Below, piece after piece: positions 1-9,297 of a DNA stretch of 52,423 nt. Positions within the stretch are counted from its first letter, which is position 1. Each line of letters starts with the position of its first letter. The notes below the pieces were generated by a model. That model saw nothing but the letters and a program-made list of their open reading frames with translations, did not search any database and was not told the DNA's origin. The DNA comes from Bacteroidetes bacterium GWE2_42_24 (lineage in GTDB: Bacteria > Bacteroidota > Bacteroidia > Bacteroidales > TTA-H9), in assembly GCA_001768515.1 (NCBI GenBank), contig MEOA01000037.1:1-52423 (forward strand), in the 5' to 3' direction. Position numbers and translations under genes: made by a program.

Positions 1-32
1 GTGACAGACATAAATTTCTTTCTCTTCAGGCT

Positions 33-151
33 TACTAAACTGTATGCTTAATATTACTCGCCCCCAGGTTTTGGTTGTGATCCTACTAAACTGTATGCTT
101 AATATTACTCGCCCCCAGGTTTTGGTTGTGATCCGGTTTTGGTTGTGATCC
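33..151. repeat. 51-bp tandem duplication plus 17-bp partial third copy
   Basis: Two perfect 51-bp copies lie head to tail at 33-83 and 84-134. They are followed at 135-151 by a copy of only the last 17 bases of the unit. Unit length is a multiple of three, but both strands have stop codons in the unit, so it does not look like a coding repeat. Perfect identity implies a very recent duplication or an assembly artefact. No other copy was noticed in the window. Confidence 0.9.
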
Positions 152-194
152 GACAAAAGAGAGGCCTTCAATAACAATAATTTCATGAAATGAC

Positions 195-222
195 AAAACC
201 CGATGCTGATGCATCGGGTTTT
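195..222 (-). terminator. Rho-independent terminator after tRNA-fMet
   Basis: A perfect 12-bp stem (195-206 with 211-222) closes a TGAT tetraloop. The A/T ends of the arms give a U-tract in both directions. It lies just past the 3' end of the minus-strand initiator tRNA and could also stop a plus-strand transcript entering from the left. Confidence 0.8.
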
Positions 223-227
223 TTTAG

Positions 228-299
<72 letters not shown>

Positions 300-355
300 A
301 TATGTCTTTATGTTTGAAAGTCAGGTCTTTATTTTATTCGCAATCAACAACTTTC

Positions 356-385
356 TTGCTTAGACCCGAAATTAATGTATCTTTG
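356..385 (+). promoter_or_regulatory. Bacteroidota-type promoter for era
   Basis: A TTG at 356-358 is separated by 19 bases from TATCTTTG (378-385), an exact match to the -7 consensus TAnnTTTG used by the Bacteroidota primary sigma factor. It lies about 65 bp upstream of the era start and is likely to drive era-der-hslR. Confidence 0.7.
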
Positions 386-448
386 CAAACGGACTGCAAA
401 GGTAATTGCTTTTCTTGAATTAGCAAGACTTTTGCTTAATTTTTTTTA

Positions 449-1330
449 ATGACACACAAAGCAGGCTTCGTCAATATCATAGGTCGTCCCAACGTAGGGA
501 AGAGCACCCTGATGAACAGTTTGGTGGGAGAAAAGCTCTCTATCATCACCAACAAGGCACAGACCACACGCCATCGCATTCTCGGCATTCTGAGCAGCGA
601 GGATTATCAGGTTGTGTTTTCCGATACCCCCGGGATTCTTGAACCCAACTACAAGTTACAGGAGTTTATGATGCGTGAGGTAGAAGGTTCGCTTACTGAT
701 GCCGACATCTTTCTATATGTCACCGAAATCGGTGAACGTCGTCCGGATGAACGGATCGTCAAAAGGATCATCGAAGCCAATGTCCCAATCGTACTTGTCA
801 TCAACAAAATTGATGCATCCACGCAGGAAAAAGTAGTGGGTGACATTGAGTTCTGGAAAGGGATTTTCCCAGAGGCAGTTATCGTTCCTGCTTCAGCAAA
901 AGAAGGTTTCAACAAGGAAAGAGTGCTTGAAGAGATACTGGCCAATCTCCCTGAAAGTCCGGCATACTACGATAAAGAAGACCTCACTGACAGGCACATG
1001 CGTTTTATTGTAGCAGAGATCATCCGCGAAAAGATACTCCTCACTTACGACAAAGAAGTTCCATACAGCACCGAGGTAGTAATTGATAACTACCTGGAAG
1101 AACCCAAGTTGTTACGCATCAGTGTCATCATCTATTGTTCACGTGAATCCCAGAAGCCTATTCTAATTGGCGAAGGAGGAAGAATGTTAAAAAAAGTCGG
1201 TACGCATGCGCGTAAAGACATCGAAGAATTTACGGGTAGAAAAGTTTTTCTTGAAATGAATGTAAAAGTAGCTAAGGATTGGCGTGATGACCCGCGACTA
1301 TTGAAGCACTTTGGTTATAACAACGATTAG
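449..1330 (+). CDS. era: GTPase Era
   Basis: Era is an essential GTPase that binds the 3' end of 16S rRNA through a C-terminal KH domain during small-subunit maturation. The 293-residue length is typical. Visible motifs are the P-loop GRPNVGKS (12-19), the QTT switch I threonines (38-40), DTPG (59-62), NKID (119-122) and SAKEG near 148. The KH domain has the GEGGRMLKKVG signature near 242. The ATG at 449 fits the family N-terminus. It is first of a tight run: der begins 11 bases after the stop and the S4 gene 5 bases after der, suggesting one ribosome-biogenesis operon driven by the promoter at 356-385. Confidence 0.97.
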   Translation: MTHKAGFVNIIGRPNVGKSTLMNSLVGEKLSIITNKAQTTRHRILGILSSEDYQVVFSDTPGILEPNYKLQEFMMREVEGSLTDADIFLYVTEIGERRPDERIVKRIIEANVPIVLVINKIDASTQEKVVGDIEFWKGIFPEAVIVPASAKEGFNKERVLEEILANLPESPAYYDKEDLTDRHMRFIVAEIIREKILLTYDKEVPYSTEVVIDNYLEEPKLLRISVIIYCSRESQKPILIGEGGRMLKKVGTHARKDIEEFTGRKVFLEMNVKVAKDWRDDPRLLKHFGYNND

Positions 1331-1341
1331 GATAAAAATTT

Positions 1342-2652
1342 ATGTCAAATATTCTCGCAATTGTCGGACGCCCCAACGTGGGTAAGTCAACTCTTTTCAA
1401 CAGGCTTGTAGGAGGAAGGCCTGCCATCGTTGATCCCACTAGTGGGGTCACACGCGACAGGAACTATGGCCGTTCTGACTGGAATGGAATAGGCTTCTCT
1501 GTCATCGATACTGGTGGCTACGTGATGGGGTCTGATGATATTTTTGAGGAAGAAATCCGTAAACAGGCAACTCTGGCCATCGAGGAAGCCGATGTTATCC
1601 TGTTTTTGGTCGATGCAGTGGAGGGTATTACGCCACTTGATCTGGAAGTCAGCATCATGCTTCGACGCTCCGGAAAACCAGTTGTACTTGCAGCCAACAA
1701 AGTTGACAACCCGAAACGCGGCATTTTGGCAGCAGAATTCTACAGCCTCGGACTGGGAACCCCCTGGGAAGTTTCAGCTGTAAGTGGATCGGGAACGGGT
1801 GACCTGCTTGATGAAATAACCAAAAACTTTGAACCAACCGATTCGACTGATGATCCTCATGCCGAACTGCCCAAAATAGCTGTAGTTGGCAGACCAAATG
1901 TGGGAAAATCTTCAATGATTAATGCCTTGTTGGGCGTGGATCGCAACATCGTGACCCCTATCGCCGGAACTACACGTGACTCTGTCTATACTCGTTTTAA
2001 TCAGTTTGGGTTCGACTTCTATTTAGTCGACACTGCCGGACTGAGAAAAAAAGGGAAGGTGAATGAAGACATCGAATTCTATTCAGTCATGCGCGCTGTC
2101 AGAACCATCGAGCATGCCGATGTTTGCATCCTAATGATTGATGCTACCCTGGGCTTCGAGTCGCAGGATATGAATATTTTCGGTCTGATGCAGAAAAACC
2201 ACCGGGGAATAGTTATAGTAGTCAACAAATGGGATCTGGTCGAGAAGACGAACAATACCATGAAACAATTTGAAGCCGACTTACGGAAACGGCTGGAGCC
2301 ATTTGATGATATCCCGGTTGTTTTTACATCAGCAATAACAAAACAACGGTTAATCAAAGCACTGGAAACGGCACTGAACGTGTATCAATCCCGTAGCCGC
2401 CGAATCCCCACTGCTAAACTAAACGAGGTAATGCTTCCCATTGTTCATGCCTCACCACCCCCATCGACAAAAGGAAAATACGTTAAAGTTAAGTACATCA
2501 CGCAATTAAAGACACACTACCCATCGTTTGTGTTTTTCTGTAATCTGCCGCAATACGTACGGGAACCCTATAAACGGTTTGTAGAAAACCGCCTGCGTGA
2601 AAAGTTTGATTTCTCAGGAGTCCCTATTGAGATCTATTTCCGCGAAAAATAA
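1342..2652 (+). CDS. der: GTPase Der (EngA), tandem G domains
   Basis: Der is a double-GTPase required for 50S subunit assembly. The 436 residues hold two complete G domains: P-loop GRPNVGKS at 9-16 with DTGG near 57 and NKVD near 119, then a second GRPNVGKS at 183-190 with DTAG near 231 and NKWD near 296. A C-terminal KH-like domain follows with the family ending [15 protein letters not shown]. Length and domain order are standard. It sits between era and an Hsp15-like gene with only 11 and 5 bases of spacing, so co-transcription is very likely. Confidence 0.97.
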   Translation: MSNILAIVGRPNVGKSTLFNRLVGGRPAIVDPTSGVTRDRNYGRSDWNGIGFSVIDTGGYVMGSDDIFEEEIRKQATLAIEEADVILFLVDAVEGITPLDLEVSIMLRRSGKPVVLAANKVDNPKRGILAAEFYSLGLGTPWEVSAVSGSGTGDLLDEITKNFEPTDSTDDPHAELPKIAVVGRPNVGKSSMINALLGVDRNIVTPIAGTTRDSVYTRFNQFGFDFYLVDTAGLRKKGKVNEDIEFYSVMRAVRTIEHADVCILMIDATLGFESQDMNIFGLMQKNHRGIVIVVNKWDLVEKTNNTMKQFEADLRKRLEPFDDIPVVFTSAITKQRLIKALETALNVYQSRSRRIPTAKLNEVMLPIVHASPPPSTKGKYVKVKYITQLKTHYPSFVFFCNLPQYVREPYKRFVENRLREKFDFSGVPIEIYFREK

Positions 2653-2657
2653 TAGTC

Positions 2658-3044
2658 ATGGCTTCCGAAGAGGTACGTATCGACAAATGGCTCTGGGCTG
2701 TCAGGCTATACAAAACCCGTTCGCTGGCTACCGAAGGCTGTAAGAACGGAAGGGTTAAAATTGGTGGTCAGCCAGTGAAGCCGAGTCGGATTCCGAAAGT
2801 GGGTGATATTATAGATATCCACCTTAATCCACTAAACAAGACAGTAAAAGTAATTGCATTACTTCATAACAGGGTAGGCGCAAAACTAGTGACTGATTAT
2901 CTCGAAGACTTAACCCCGCCTGAGGAATACGAAAGAGTAAAACTTATCGGAGAGTTCAACAATGAGTACCGTCCCCGGGGAACAGGCCGCCCAACAAAGT
3001 CGGATCGCCGGCAGATAGACCAGCTCAAAGGGCTGCATGAATAA
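2658..3044 (+). CDS. hslR: S4-domain RNA-binding protein, Hsp15 (HslR)-like
   Basis: This 128-residue protein opens with an S4 RNA-binding domain (about residues 7-66) starting VRIDKWLWAVRLYKTR, the typical Hsp15/YrfH beginning. In Escherichia coli, Hsp15 binds stalled free 50S subunits carrying nascent chains and helps recycle them. The C-terminal 40 residues are basic and hydrophilic (RPRGTGRPTKSDRRQ), as in the family. The gene starts 5 bases after der, consistent with a ribosome-assembly and rescue operon. Assignment to the S4/Hsp15 family is firm; the exact recycling role is carried over from the enterobacterial protein. Confidence 0.9.
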   Translation: MASEEVRIDKWLWAVRLYKTRSLATEGCKNGRVKIGGQPVKPSRIPKVGDIIDIHLNPLNKTVKVIALLHNRVGAKLVTDYLEDLTPPEEYERVKLIGEFNNEYRPRGTGRPTKSDRRQIDQLKGLHE

Positions 3045-3119
3045 ATGATATATTTGTTATACCTCGCACACAGAAAAGCTAATTCCATTCCAGCCTGTTA
3101 TGATATAATCTTCTGAAAA

Positions 3120-3857
3120 ATGAAGGGGCTCATTAAACCATCATCCCTCTCTGCTTTCCAAGTCATGTATCAGGGGTGCCTGAAAACACTAAAAACCATG
3201 GTTATGAGTTATATCTTTTCGTGTTTTATCGTACTTTCATTCATAATGGAAGGCAAGCCGGTTGATATAAAAACCCATGTCGGGCTGCCACAGCAGAACG
3301 CCGGGGTCAGGCAACTCACTCCGGAAGAAACAGAAATACTCCTTTTTATCAGGGAACAGCAATGGATGACTTCTGATGTCTGTAATTATTTCCTGGTTAT
3401 TTATCCGATGCCTGAATTTCAACAGATTGGGCTCTCAAACTTAAATCAATCGGAAGTGGCGCATTCTTTATTGATAAAGAATCAGATTAAAGATCCTGTC
3501 ATCCCCCATTTCCCAGGTAGATACTCCAATTCTGGCATTACAGTTCAATACAATAACCTGACAAGCAATGGGAAAACATCCCAAGCTGAGGCACTATTAT
3601 CCTGCTTTGACCTTGGGGAATATAACCTATACAGATATTTACAGTTTAAACCCAAGGTAGCAAATCCCGATTTGCTCAACTTATTAAGTATCCTGATCAG
3701 ATGCACACAAGATCATATCAGGGCTCTCTATAAACAGGCTAATGAAAGAAAACTTACCTTTAGCCCTCAATACATCTCCCGGGCGCAATTAGACAGTATT
3801 CTGATGAAACCCCAGGGATGGGATCAAAACAGTCAGCAACCTAGCGCAAAACCATGA
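3120..3857 (+). CDS. DUF2202 ferritin-like secreted/anchored protein
   Basis: A 245-residue protein resembling DUF2202, a ferritin-like four-helix family of unproven function. Matching landmarks are the opening LTPEETEILLFIREQ (from about residue 66), the SEVAH segment in the second helix pair, and the final DHIRALYKQ followed by a PQYIS element. A hydrophobic stretch (about 28-43) before the domain looks like a signal peptide or anchor. The start is uncertain: ATGs at 3120, 3162 and 3198 are in frame, and the last would give a more normal signal peptide. The helix-one motif (REQQWMTSDVC) departs from the usual EKLARDVY, so metal binding is doubtful. The next gene overlaps by 4 bases (ATGA). 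Confidence 0.62.
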   Translation: MKGLIKPSSLSAFQVMYQGCLKTLKTMVMSYIFSCFIVLSFIMEGKPVDIKTHVGLPQQNAGVRQLTPEETEILLFIREQQWMTSDVCNYFLVIYPMPEFQQIGLSNLNQSEVAHSLLIKNQIKDPVIPHFPGRYSNSGITVQYNNLTSNGKTSQAEALLSCFDLGEYNLYRYLQFKPKVANPDLLNLLSILIRCTQDHIRALYKQANERKLTFSPQYISRAQLDSILMKPQGWDQNSQQPSAKP

Positions 3858-4870
3858 ACCGGCGTAACTTATTACCTGATGTTTTAAAAGGGGTAGCAGT
3901 GATCCTGATGATTCAGGTTCATATTAACGAGCAATTCGCAAACCTTGAGTTTTTCAATTCCATGAATGGAAAGATTTCCCTGTTTCTGGGAAGTTTTCCG
4001 GCTGCACCTCTCTTTATGCTGATCATGGGCTGGTATGCATTCAGATCTAAACCTTTGAAAACAGAAATATGGCGAGCTATTAAATTACTGTGCACAGGCT
4101 TGTTACTCAACATCGCGTTAAACGCAAATCTCTTTATCCATACGGTACAGGGGTCAATCCAGGTTGACAGGCTGGCTTACTTGTTTGGAGTCGACATTCT
4201 ATTTCTGGCAGGGCTGTCGCTATTGACTGTAGCTTTTTTAAAGAGGCTTCTCCATGACAAATGGTGGGCTCTGTTGCTTGTAGCTATTGCGATTGTTACG
4301 ATCACACCTTTTGTTGGAAACGATATCCCGGCGTCAGGAGTCTGGCGTTACCTCCGTCCGTTTATTGCAGATAATTTTGCCTGGTGGAGTTACTTTCCCC
4401 TTTTCCCATGGCTGGGTTACGTATTGGCTGGGATGGCTGCAGCCGCAGTATCCATACAGAATCCACAAATATGGAACTATACAGAAAAATTGGCGTTTAA
4501 AACTGCAATAATTATAATATTTCTGGCAGGGGCATGGTATGGTTGGCAAATAAGCACCAATCTTCAACGCTACTATCACCATAACCTCTTATATTTTGGG
4601 TGGGCGCTTGCAGCAATAGGAGCCTCCGTCTACTGCTGGCAATATCTTATCAAGACATTGCCTGGCATAAGTAGCCTGAGTTGGGTTGGAAGAAACGTTA
4701 CAACCATCTACATAGTCCAGTGGATTATCATCGGAAACCTTAGCACCTGGATCTACCGCACACAATCAGGAGCGGCCCTCATCCTTTGGTTTATGGTGAT
4801 TACATTAATCACCATGGCTGTTGTGAACCTTATAAATAAACCACGCAATCAGCAAGAGGAAATCATTTGA
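3854..4870 (+). CDS. Multi-spanning membrane acyltransferase (DUF1624/HGSNAT-like)
   Basis: A 338-residue integral membrane protein with about ten hydrophobic segments. The N-terminus DVLKGVAVILMIQVH resembles the first helix of DUF1624/heparan-glucosaminide acetyltransferase-type and acyltransferase-3 proteins, where the histidine after the first helix is conserved. A second family-like element is FPLFPWLGYVLAGM near 180. Such enzymes move acyl groups across the membrane onto sugars, but no substrate can be read here. The ATG overlaps the stop of the DUF2202 gene, so the two are translationally coupled and may serve one cell-surface task. The exact family is less certain than the membrane topology. 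Confidence 0.6.
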   Translation: MNRRNLLPDVLKGVAVILMIQVHINEQFANLEFFNSMNGKISLFLGSFPAAPLFMLIMGWYAFRSKPLKTEIWRAIKLLCTGLLLNIALNANLFIHTVQGSIQVDRLAYLFGVDILFLAGLSLLTVAFLKRLLHDKWWALLLVAIAIVTITPFVGNDIPASGVWRYLRPFIADNFAWWSYFPLFPWLGYVLAGMAAAAVSIQNPQIWNYTEKLAFKTAIIIIFLAGAWYGWQISTNLQRYYHHNLLYFGWALAAIGASVYCWQYLIKTLPGISSLSWVGRNVTTIYIVQWIIIGNLSTWIYRTQSGAALILWFMVITLITMAVVNLINKPRNQQEEII

Positions 4871-5249
4871 TTTCCCGAATTATCAACGATTTTCTAAGTC
4901 CTGCGAAGTTCATAACGCTACATGCAGTATTTGTATTTATTTCATATGCTAATGCTTTAAATACAATAAAACAATTATTTATGTTTGCAGATGCCCTTGT
5001 TGTTGTATATCTCATTCCGGCTTGCTAAATACAATGATGACGGCCTTTCCCTTTATGGATAACCCCTTATTGTTCAAAAAATCTGGTTTGTAAAGCAATT
5101 TGTTAATTATGCTGGTGCCAGAGTTGTTTATGTGAATCCCTGGTGCCAGGATTAATTTTAGTATTAGCAGGCTAAACAAACAGAGAGATAAAATTATCAA
5201 TTCATATCCGCCGATATGGGAATCTGGGTTAAAAACACCTAAAACAAAA
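4871..5249. other. Intergenic region between convergent genes
   Basis: About 380 AT-rich bases separate the acyltransferase stop from the fabH terminator. No convincing coding region is seen. The only structure noticed is a direct repeat of CTGGTGCCAG (5112-5121 and 5140-5149), 28 bases apart, of unknown meaning. Confidence 0.5.
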
Positions 5250-5277
5250 ACCGGAATATCCTTTTAGATATTCCGGT
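5250..5277 (-). terminator. Rho-independent terminator of the fabH operon
   Basis: A perfect 11-bp stem (5250-5260 with 5267-5277) closes a six-base loop. Read on the minus strand it is followed by TTTTTGTTTT. It lies 19 bases past the fabH stop. Confidence 0.9.
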
Positions 5278-5296
5278 GAAATTGTCTCTTCAAAGA

Positions 5297-6298
5297 TTAT
5301 TTAGGATCATAAGCCCACTTCAGATAGATAGCACCCCAGGTAAATCCAGCCCCAAAGGTTGCCAGAATGATATTATCACCCTTTCTCAGTCGTGGTTCCC
5401 ACTCCCACAAGCACAGGGGAAGCGTAGCCGAAGTCGTATTGCCATAACGTTCGATATTGATCATCACCTTTTCCTTTTCAAGACCCATCCGGCGGGCGAC
5501 GGCTTCGATGATACGCATATTGGCCTGATGAGGGACTAACCATGCGATATCATTGGACGACAAATTATTACGCTCCATGATCGCTACGGATACATCAGCC
5601 ATGTTTGAAACAGCATACTTAAAAACCGGCTGCCCTTCCTGATAAATATAATGTTCACGGGCATCAATCGTCTCATGCGATGGCGGTTTCACCGAACCTC
5701 CTGCTTTCTGGTGAAGGTGAATGCGACCAAACCCATCAGATTGTAGAATCTCGTCAATAATTCCTGCATCAGGGTCGGTGGTAGGCTCCAGTAATACAGC
5801 ACCCGAACCGTCGCCGAAAATAGGGCAGGTTGCCCGATCGGTATAGTCAACAATTGACGACATCTTCTCAGCACCCACAACAATCACTTTTTTATAAAGG
5901 CCAGAGGCAACATACTTGGCACCTGTTGCCAAAGCATATAAAAATCCTGAACAACCGGCATTGATGTCAAAACTAAAAGCCTTCTTAATCCCGGCTTTAT
6001 CGCAAATAATATTGGCAGTAGCAGGGAATTGATGATCGGGTGTAACCGTAGCGCAGATCAATAACTGGACTTCCTCAGGCTTTGTATTGGTTTTCGCCAG
6101 TAATCGCCTGACAGCTTCTGTTCCTACAAAACTTGAACCCTCTCCGGGTTCTTTAATGATATGCCGTTCTCTGATTCCGATGCGACTCATAATCCATTCA
6201 TCGGTAGTATCAACCATCTGACTAAGTTCTTCGTTGGTTAGGATATAATCAGGCACGAAGGCTTCTATGCCGGTAATCGCAGCTCTAATACCTTGCAT
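5297..6298 (-). CDS. fabH: Beta-ketoacyl-ACP synthase III (FabH)
   Basis: FabH condenses acetyl-CoA (or another acyl-CoA primer) with malonyl-ACP to start type II fatty acid synthesis. The 333-residue thiolase-fold protein carries the catalytic triad: Cys116 in NAGCSGF, His257 in VPHQAN and Asn287 in ERYGNTTSA. The C-terminal [13 protein letters not shown] is typical. It is the last gene of the DUF177-rpmF-plsX-fabH operon and starts 32 bases after plsX. A strong terminator follows immediately. All key residues are present. Confidence 0.97.
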   Translation of the reverse strand: MQGIRAAITGIEAFVPDYILTNEELSQMVDTTDEWIMSRIGIRERHIIKEPGEGSSFVGTEAVRRLLAKTNTKPEEVQLLICATVTPDHQFPATANIICDKAGIKKAFSFDINAGCSGFLYALATGAKYVASGLYKKVIVVGAEKMSSIVDYTDRATCPIFGDGSGAVLLEPTTDPDAGIIDEILQSDGFGRIHLHQKAGGSVKPPSHETIDAREHYIYQEGQPVFKYAVSNMADVSVAIMERNNLSSNDIAWLVPHQANMRIIEAVARRMGLEKEKVMINIERYGNTTSATLPLCLWEWEPRLRKGDNIILATFGAGFTWGAIYLKWAYDPK

Positions 6299-6330
6299 CT
6301 TATTAATCTATAGTTAATTTTCTGAAAACA

Positions 6331-7293
6331 TTACAACTCGGGACCATTCATATAAGCATGCACCGTTTCACGGATTTGCTTAATCATACTGGATTTACAT
6401 ATGTCACCCGAGAGAAGAATCATATTTTTAATTGCCACATCGTTGCTGATTCCATGTCCGATAACTACCGGAGCATTGATTCCCAGCATTGGCGTCCCGC
6501 CATAGCTCTCATAATTAAACCGATCGAAGTATTCATCACGGATACCACGTTTCATCATAATACGGTAAATTGCTTCAGCCTCTTTCAAGACCACATTACC
6601 GGTAAATCCGTCACATACTATAACATCTGCTTTGTTCCGGAAGATATCACGACCTTCTATGTTGCCGATGAAATTAAAGTCACGGGAGTCTTTCATCAAC
6701 TGAAAAACCGATTGCACCAGCAGGCTTCCCTTTTTATCTTCATGCCCGATATTAAGTAGGCCCACACGCGGATTATCCACGTGATACACCGTGCTGGCAA
6801 GGGCGCTGCCAAGGATGGCAAACTGGTACATCACATCAGGACGAACATCAGGGTTTGTCCCTACGTCAAGCAAAAAATTCACACCACCATCTTCTCTCGG
6901 TAATACGGTAGAAGTAGCAGGACGAATAATTCCCTGAATGGTGTTTACACTGTAAATAGAACCTACAAGCATAGCACCTGAGTTGCCTGCACTTGAAAAT
7001 GCATCGATGGTTTTCTCGAGCAGCATTCTAAAGCCGACAGTAATACTGGCATCGGGCTTGGCTGTGAATGCTCTGGTGGGGCTTTCATCCATTCCGATGA
7101 CATCCGGGGCATGAACAATATCGAATAACTCCGCGGAAACGTGAAGCGAATCAAGTTCCTGAAGTATCTGTGCCCTGTCACCAACCAAGACTATACGATC
7201 GTTGGTATTCAGCGCATTACGAGCAAGGACAGCACCAGCTACCGTAGCTTTTGGCGCATTGTCCCCGCCCATAACATCAATTCCTAATCTCAT
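6331..7293 (-). CDS. plsX: Phosphate acyltransferase PlsX
   Basis: PlsX makes acyl-phosphate from acyl-ACP, the acyl donor used by PlsY for the first step of phosphatidic acid synthesis. The 320-residue protein begins MRLGIDVMGGDNAPKATV, the family signature, and contains SAGNSGAML near 100 and the CDGFTGNVVLK segment near 225. Length is normal. It follows rpmF by 28 bases and precedes fabH, the classic bacterial arrangement linking ribosome and lipid synthesis. Confidence 0.97.
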   Translation of the reverse strand: MRLGIDVMGGDNAPKATVAGAVLARNALNTNDRIVLVGDRAQILQELDSLHVSAELFDIVHAPDVIGMDESPTRAFTAKPDASITVGFRMLLEKTIDAFSSAGNSGAMLVGSIYSVNTIQGIIRPATSTVLPREDGGVNFLLDVGTNPDVRPDVMYQFAILGSALASTVYHVDNPRVGLLNIGHEDKKGSLLVQSVFQLMKDSRDFNFIGNIEGRDIFRNKADVIVCDGFTGNVVLKEAEAIYRIMMKRGIRDEYFDRFNYESYGGTPMLGINAPVVIGHGISNDVAIKNMILLSGDICKSSMIKQIRETVHAYMNGPEL

Positions 7294-7321
7294 GCTTAGC
7301 GTGGTTTGATATCAAACCGGC

Positions 7322-7507
7322 TTATTTGGCATCGGCAACTTCCAGAACCTGCTTGCCACGATAGTAGCCACACTCGGGACACACTCTGTGGTAGAGTACT
7401 GGGGAGCCACAGTTACTGCACGAAGCAATGGTTGGGGCGGTAGCTTTATAGTGGGTCCGATGTTTCGCAGTGCGGGTTTTCGACCACTTTCTTTTTGGAT
7501 TTGGCAT
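7322..7507 (-). CDS. rpmF: 50S ribosomal protein bL32
   Basis: This 61-residue basic protein begins MPNPKRKWSKTRTAKHRTHY, as bL32 does. It carries a four-cysteine zinc ribbon (CSNCG and CPECG), so it is the zinc-binding form of the protein. It is located between DUF177 and plsX, the conserved bacterial order, and ends in a short acidic tail (LEVADAK). Confidence 0.97.
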   Translation of the reverse strand: MPNPKRKWSKTRTAKHRTHYKATAPTIASCSNCGSPVLYHRVCPECGYYRGKQVLEVADAK

Positions 7508-7543
7508 TTTTTAAACGATTTACAGGTTTATGAAAATGAATAT

Positions 7544-8074
7544 TTAATTCTCAGGATCAATATTTTTTAATTTCTCCCACCGTTGATCAGTGAGAGTGGC
7601 AGGCTTAAGTGCTTCGATTCGAGCCAGCATTTCCGGATCACAACCAGAAAGTCCGTCTTCATTTTCGGGATGAACACGTCTAAAAGGAACCAAGAGATTG
7701 ATATAATCGTAGATTGCTCCCGACAGATCAATCCGTGTTTCCTCATGCGGCAACACCAGCACATTGTCGTCCTCCTCCATAGCTTCTTCTCCAAACTTCA
7801 CGATCAGTTTCTCCTCACCGTTGACCTCCAAATCAAATTCCCCGGCACAACGATCACAGACTACCTTCACATAGCCGTCAAGTAAAAAATTGAAAACGAG
7901 CATTCGCTCTGTTTTTTCCAACTCGATGGCGACATGAATCAGACTCTGGTTTAGATCCGATTCTTCGAAGCAGGCAAAAAATTTGTCATCAACGTTGAAT
8001 TCAAACGTGTGATTACCAAGCTTGAGGCCTCCATATGAAATGATATAATCTTTAAGGTGATTCACCTTATGCAA
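7544..8074 (-). CDS. yceD: DUF177/YceD-family protein with non-ATG start
   Basis: The 176-residue product belongs to DUF177 (YceD), which is linked to 23S rRNA accumulation and is nearly always upstream of rpmF, as here (36 bases). The family's cysteine pair is visible as CDRCAGEFDLEV near residue 75, and an acidic segment (EEAMEEDDNV) follows. No ATG matches the family N-terminus: the frame opens with TTG at 8074 or GTG at 8065. A short palindrome (AAGGTGATTCACCTT on the plus strand) spans these codons. The promoter at 8092-8123 leaves a very short leader. Confidence 0.88.
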   Translation of the reverse strand: MHKVNHLKDYIISYGGLKLGNHTFEFNVDDKFFACFEESDLNQSLIHVAIELEKTERMLVFNFLLDGYVKVVCDRCAGEFDLEVNGEEKLIVKFGEEAMEEDDNVLVLPHEETRIDLSGAIYDYINLLVPFRRVHPENEDGLSGCDPEMLARIEALKPATLTDQRWEKLKNIDPEN

Positions 8075-8091
8075 AGTTTAAATAAGGGCGG

Positions 8092-8123
8092 CAAAAGTAA
8101 GAATTAATCTGGTGAATAACAAA
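8092..8123 (-). promoter_or_regulatory. Promoter of DUF177-rpmF-plsX-fabH operon
   Basis: On the minus strand TTTG (8120-8123) is followed after 20 bases by TACTTTTG (8092-8099), an excellent match to the Bacteroidota promoter. Transcription would start near 8085, only about 10-20 bases before the non-ATG start of the DUF177 gene. Confidence 0.78.
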
Positions 8124-8215
8124 TATAAGTTAGGGAACTACGATTGCATCTGCTTCATTTTCCGGCTGATTGTGTCATCCTGGCCGATAAAAACCAAAAA
8201 AGAAGCGCGGCATGA

Positions 8216-9274
8216 TTATCGTTTAACTAACCGTTTTACAATCTTTTCACCAGCCGTTGTATGAATCACCATTACATAAATACCCGCGCTTAAACGACGA
8301 ACATTAACCATAGGTCGTTCTGTTCCAGATGGCACATCCAGTGATTCACATAAGTGTCCATCACTTGCTAATATATCAATTTTATTGATTGGCGTTTGCC
8401 CTGAACATCCAATTACAACATAATCATTCGCAGGATTGGGCTGCAGGAAGATATCATTGTCGGTGACCGCAGCCCCTGCAGACACATTCAGCCCTTTAAA
8501 ATAAGTCACACTTTCAATATAGCCCCCCTCACCAAAACCTACTTCAGCATATGGATGAAGCATCTCATCGGTAAGCCAGCGATAGGAAGAGTCGTATGTG
8601 GTTACCGGATAACCGGGAGCAAGTATCCAACCAAGAAAGACTACTTTCATCCAGGCACTGTCGACCTGAATAGTCTCTGCCTTCTCAAGCAGAGTACCAT
8701 CGTATATTCCATCAGGCAGGTTCAGGGTTCCCCATCCCACCACATTCCGGATTGTGGTAAGTGTCATGTGATACTTGATAGAATCAGTAGCCGGAATTCC
8801 GAAAGAAGCTCCGTCCATCCTCACCCTGACTTGTGATGTTGTATTCATTGAACTGCCATAGGTATATGGAAAATCAAACAAAGGCATGGCCGGATAGAAT
8901 GGCATAGGCTGTACACCACTGCCCGGGTCGCCCACCACCCCCAGAAGCAATTCCTGAGAAGCATTGTTTTCAATATAGCCAATCCCCTCTTCCATGTTGA
9001 CGGCCAGATTCGCTGTCGGGTAAGCTGTCGGATAGGCTGTGGTAGCCGGATCAACATAAATAACCGGTTCAATGGCATGTGAACTCATCCCTGTAAAGTC
9101 CCAGGTAAGATTTTCTCCCTGGCGAACAAATGTAAAGGAAGCGGGATCATCAAATTCCTGAAATGAGAGCTTTGAACCTGGCAATGGTGCCATTGTGCTC
9201 TGGAGGACAACCTGAGCTTGTAGTATTCCTGAAGCCAGAACCAGAAATATAAATCCGGGTAAAATTCTTTTCAT
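8216..9274 (-). CDS. Secreted protein with type IX secretion C-terminal sorting domain
   Basis: This 352-residue protein has an N-terminal signal peptide (MKRILPGFIFLVLASGILQAQV). Its last 80 residues have the shape of a T9SS type A sorting domain: FLQPNPANDYVVI, a short beta-rich stretch, then LSAGIYVMVIHTTAGEKIVKRLVKR. It is therefore expected to be exported by Sec, passed through the outer membrane by the type IX system, and released or anchored at the surface. The 250-residue middle is not recognised; it is rich in Tyr, Pro, Ser and Thr and looks beta-rich. A TACATTTG promoter element lies 24 bases upstream. No secretion machinery gene is in the window. Confidence 0.85.
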   Translation of the reverse strand: MKRILPGFIFLVLASGILQAQVVLQSTMAPLPGSKLSFQEFDDPASFTFVRQGENLTWDFTGMSSHAIEPVIYVDPATTAYPTAYPTANLAVNMEEGIGYIENNASQELLLGVVGDPGSGVQPMPFYPAMPLFDFPYTYGSSMNTTSQVRVRMDGASFGIPATDSIKYHMTLTTIRNVVGWGTLNLPDGIYDGTLLEKAETIQVDSAWMKVVFLGWILAPGYPVTTYDSSYRWLTDEMLHPYAEVGFGEGGYIESVTYFKGLNVSAGAAVTDNDIFLQPNPANDYVVIGCSGQTPINKIDILASDGHLCESLDVPSGTERPMVNVRRLSAGIYVMVIHTTAGEKIVKRLVKR

Positions 9275-9297
9275 AATATTTATATCTGTTTTTTCTA

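Larger units (their letters stand above)
1..227. other. Gene-free left edge of window
   Basis: No credible coding region is seen between the window edge and the initiator tRNA. The stretch holds a 51-bp tandem duplication and a strong hairpin terminator, listed separately. Any gene to the left lies outside the window. Confidence 0.6.

Noticed and set aside
5112..5149. Direct repeat of CTGGTGCCAG as a regulatory site or sigma-54 -24 element
   Set aside because: No -12 GC at the correct distance on either strand and no gene start nearby.
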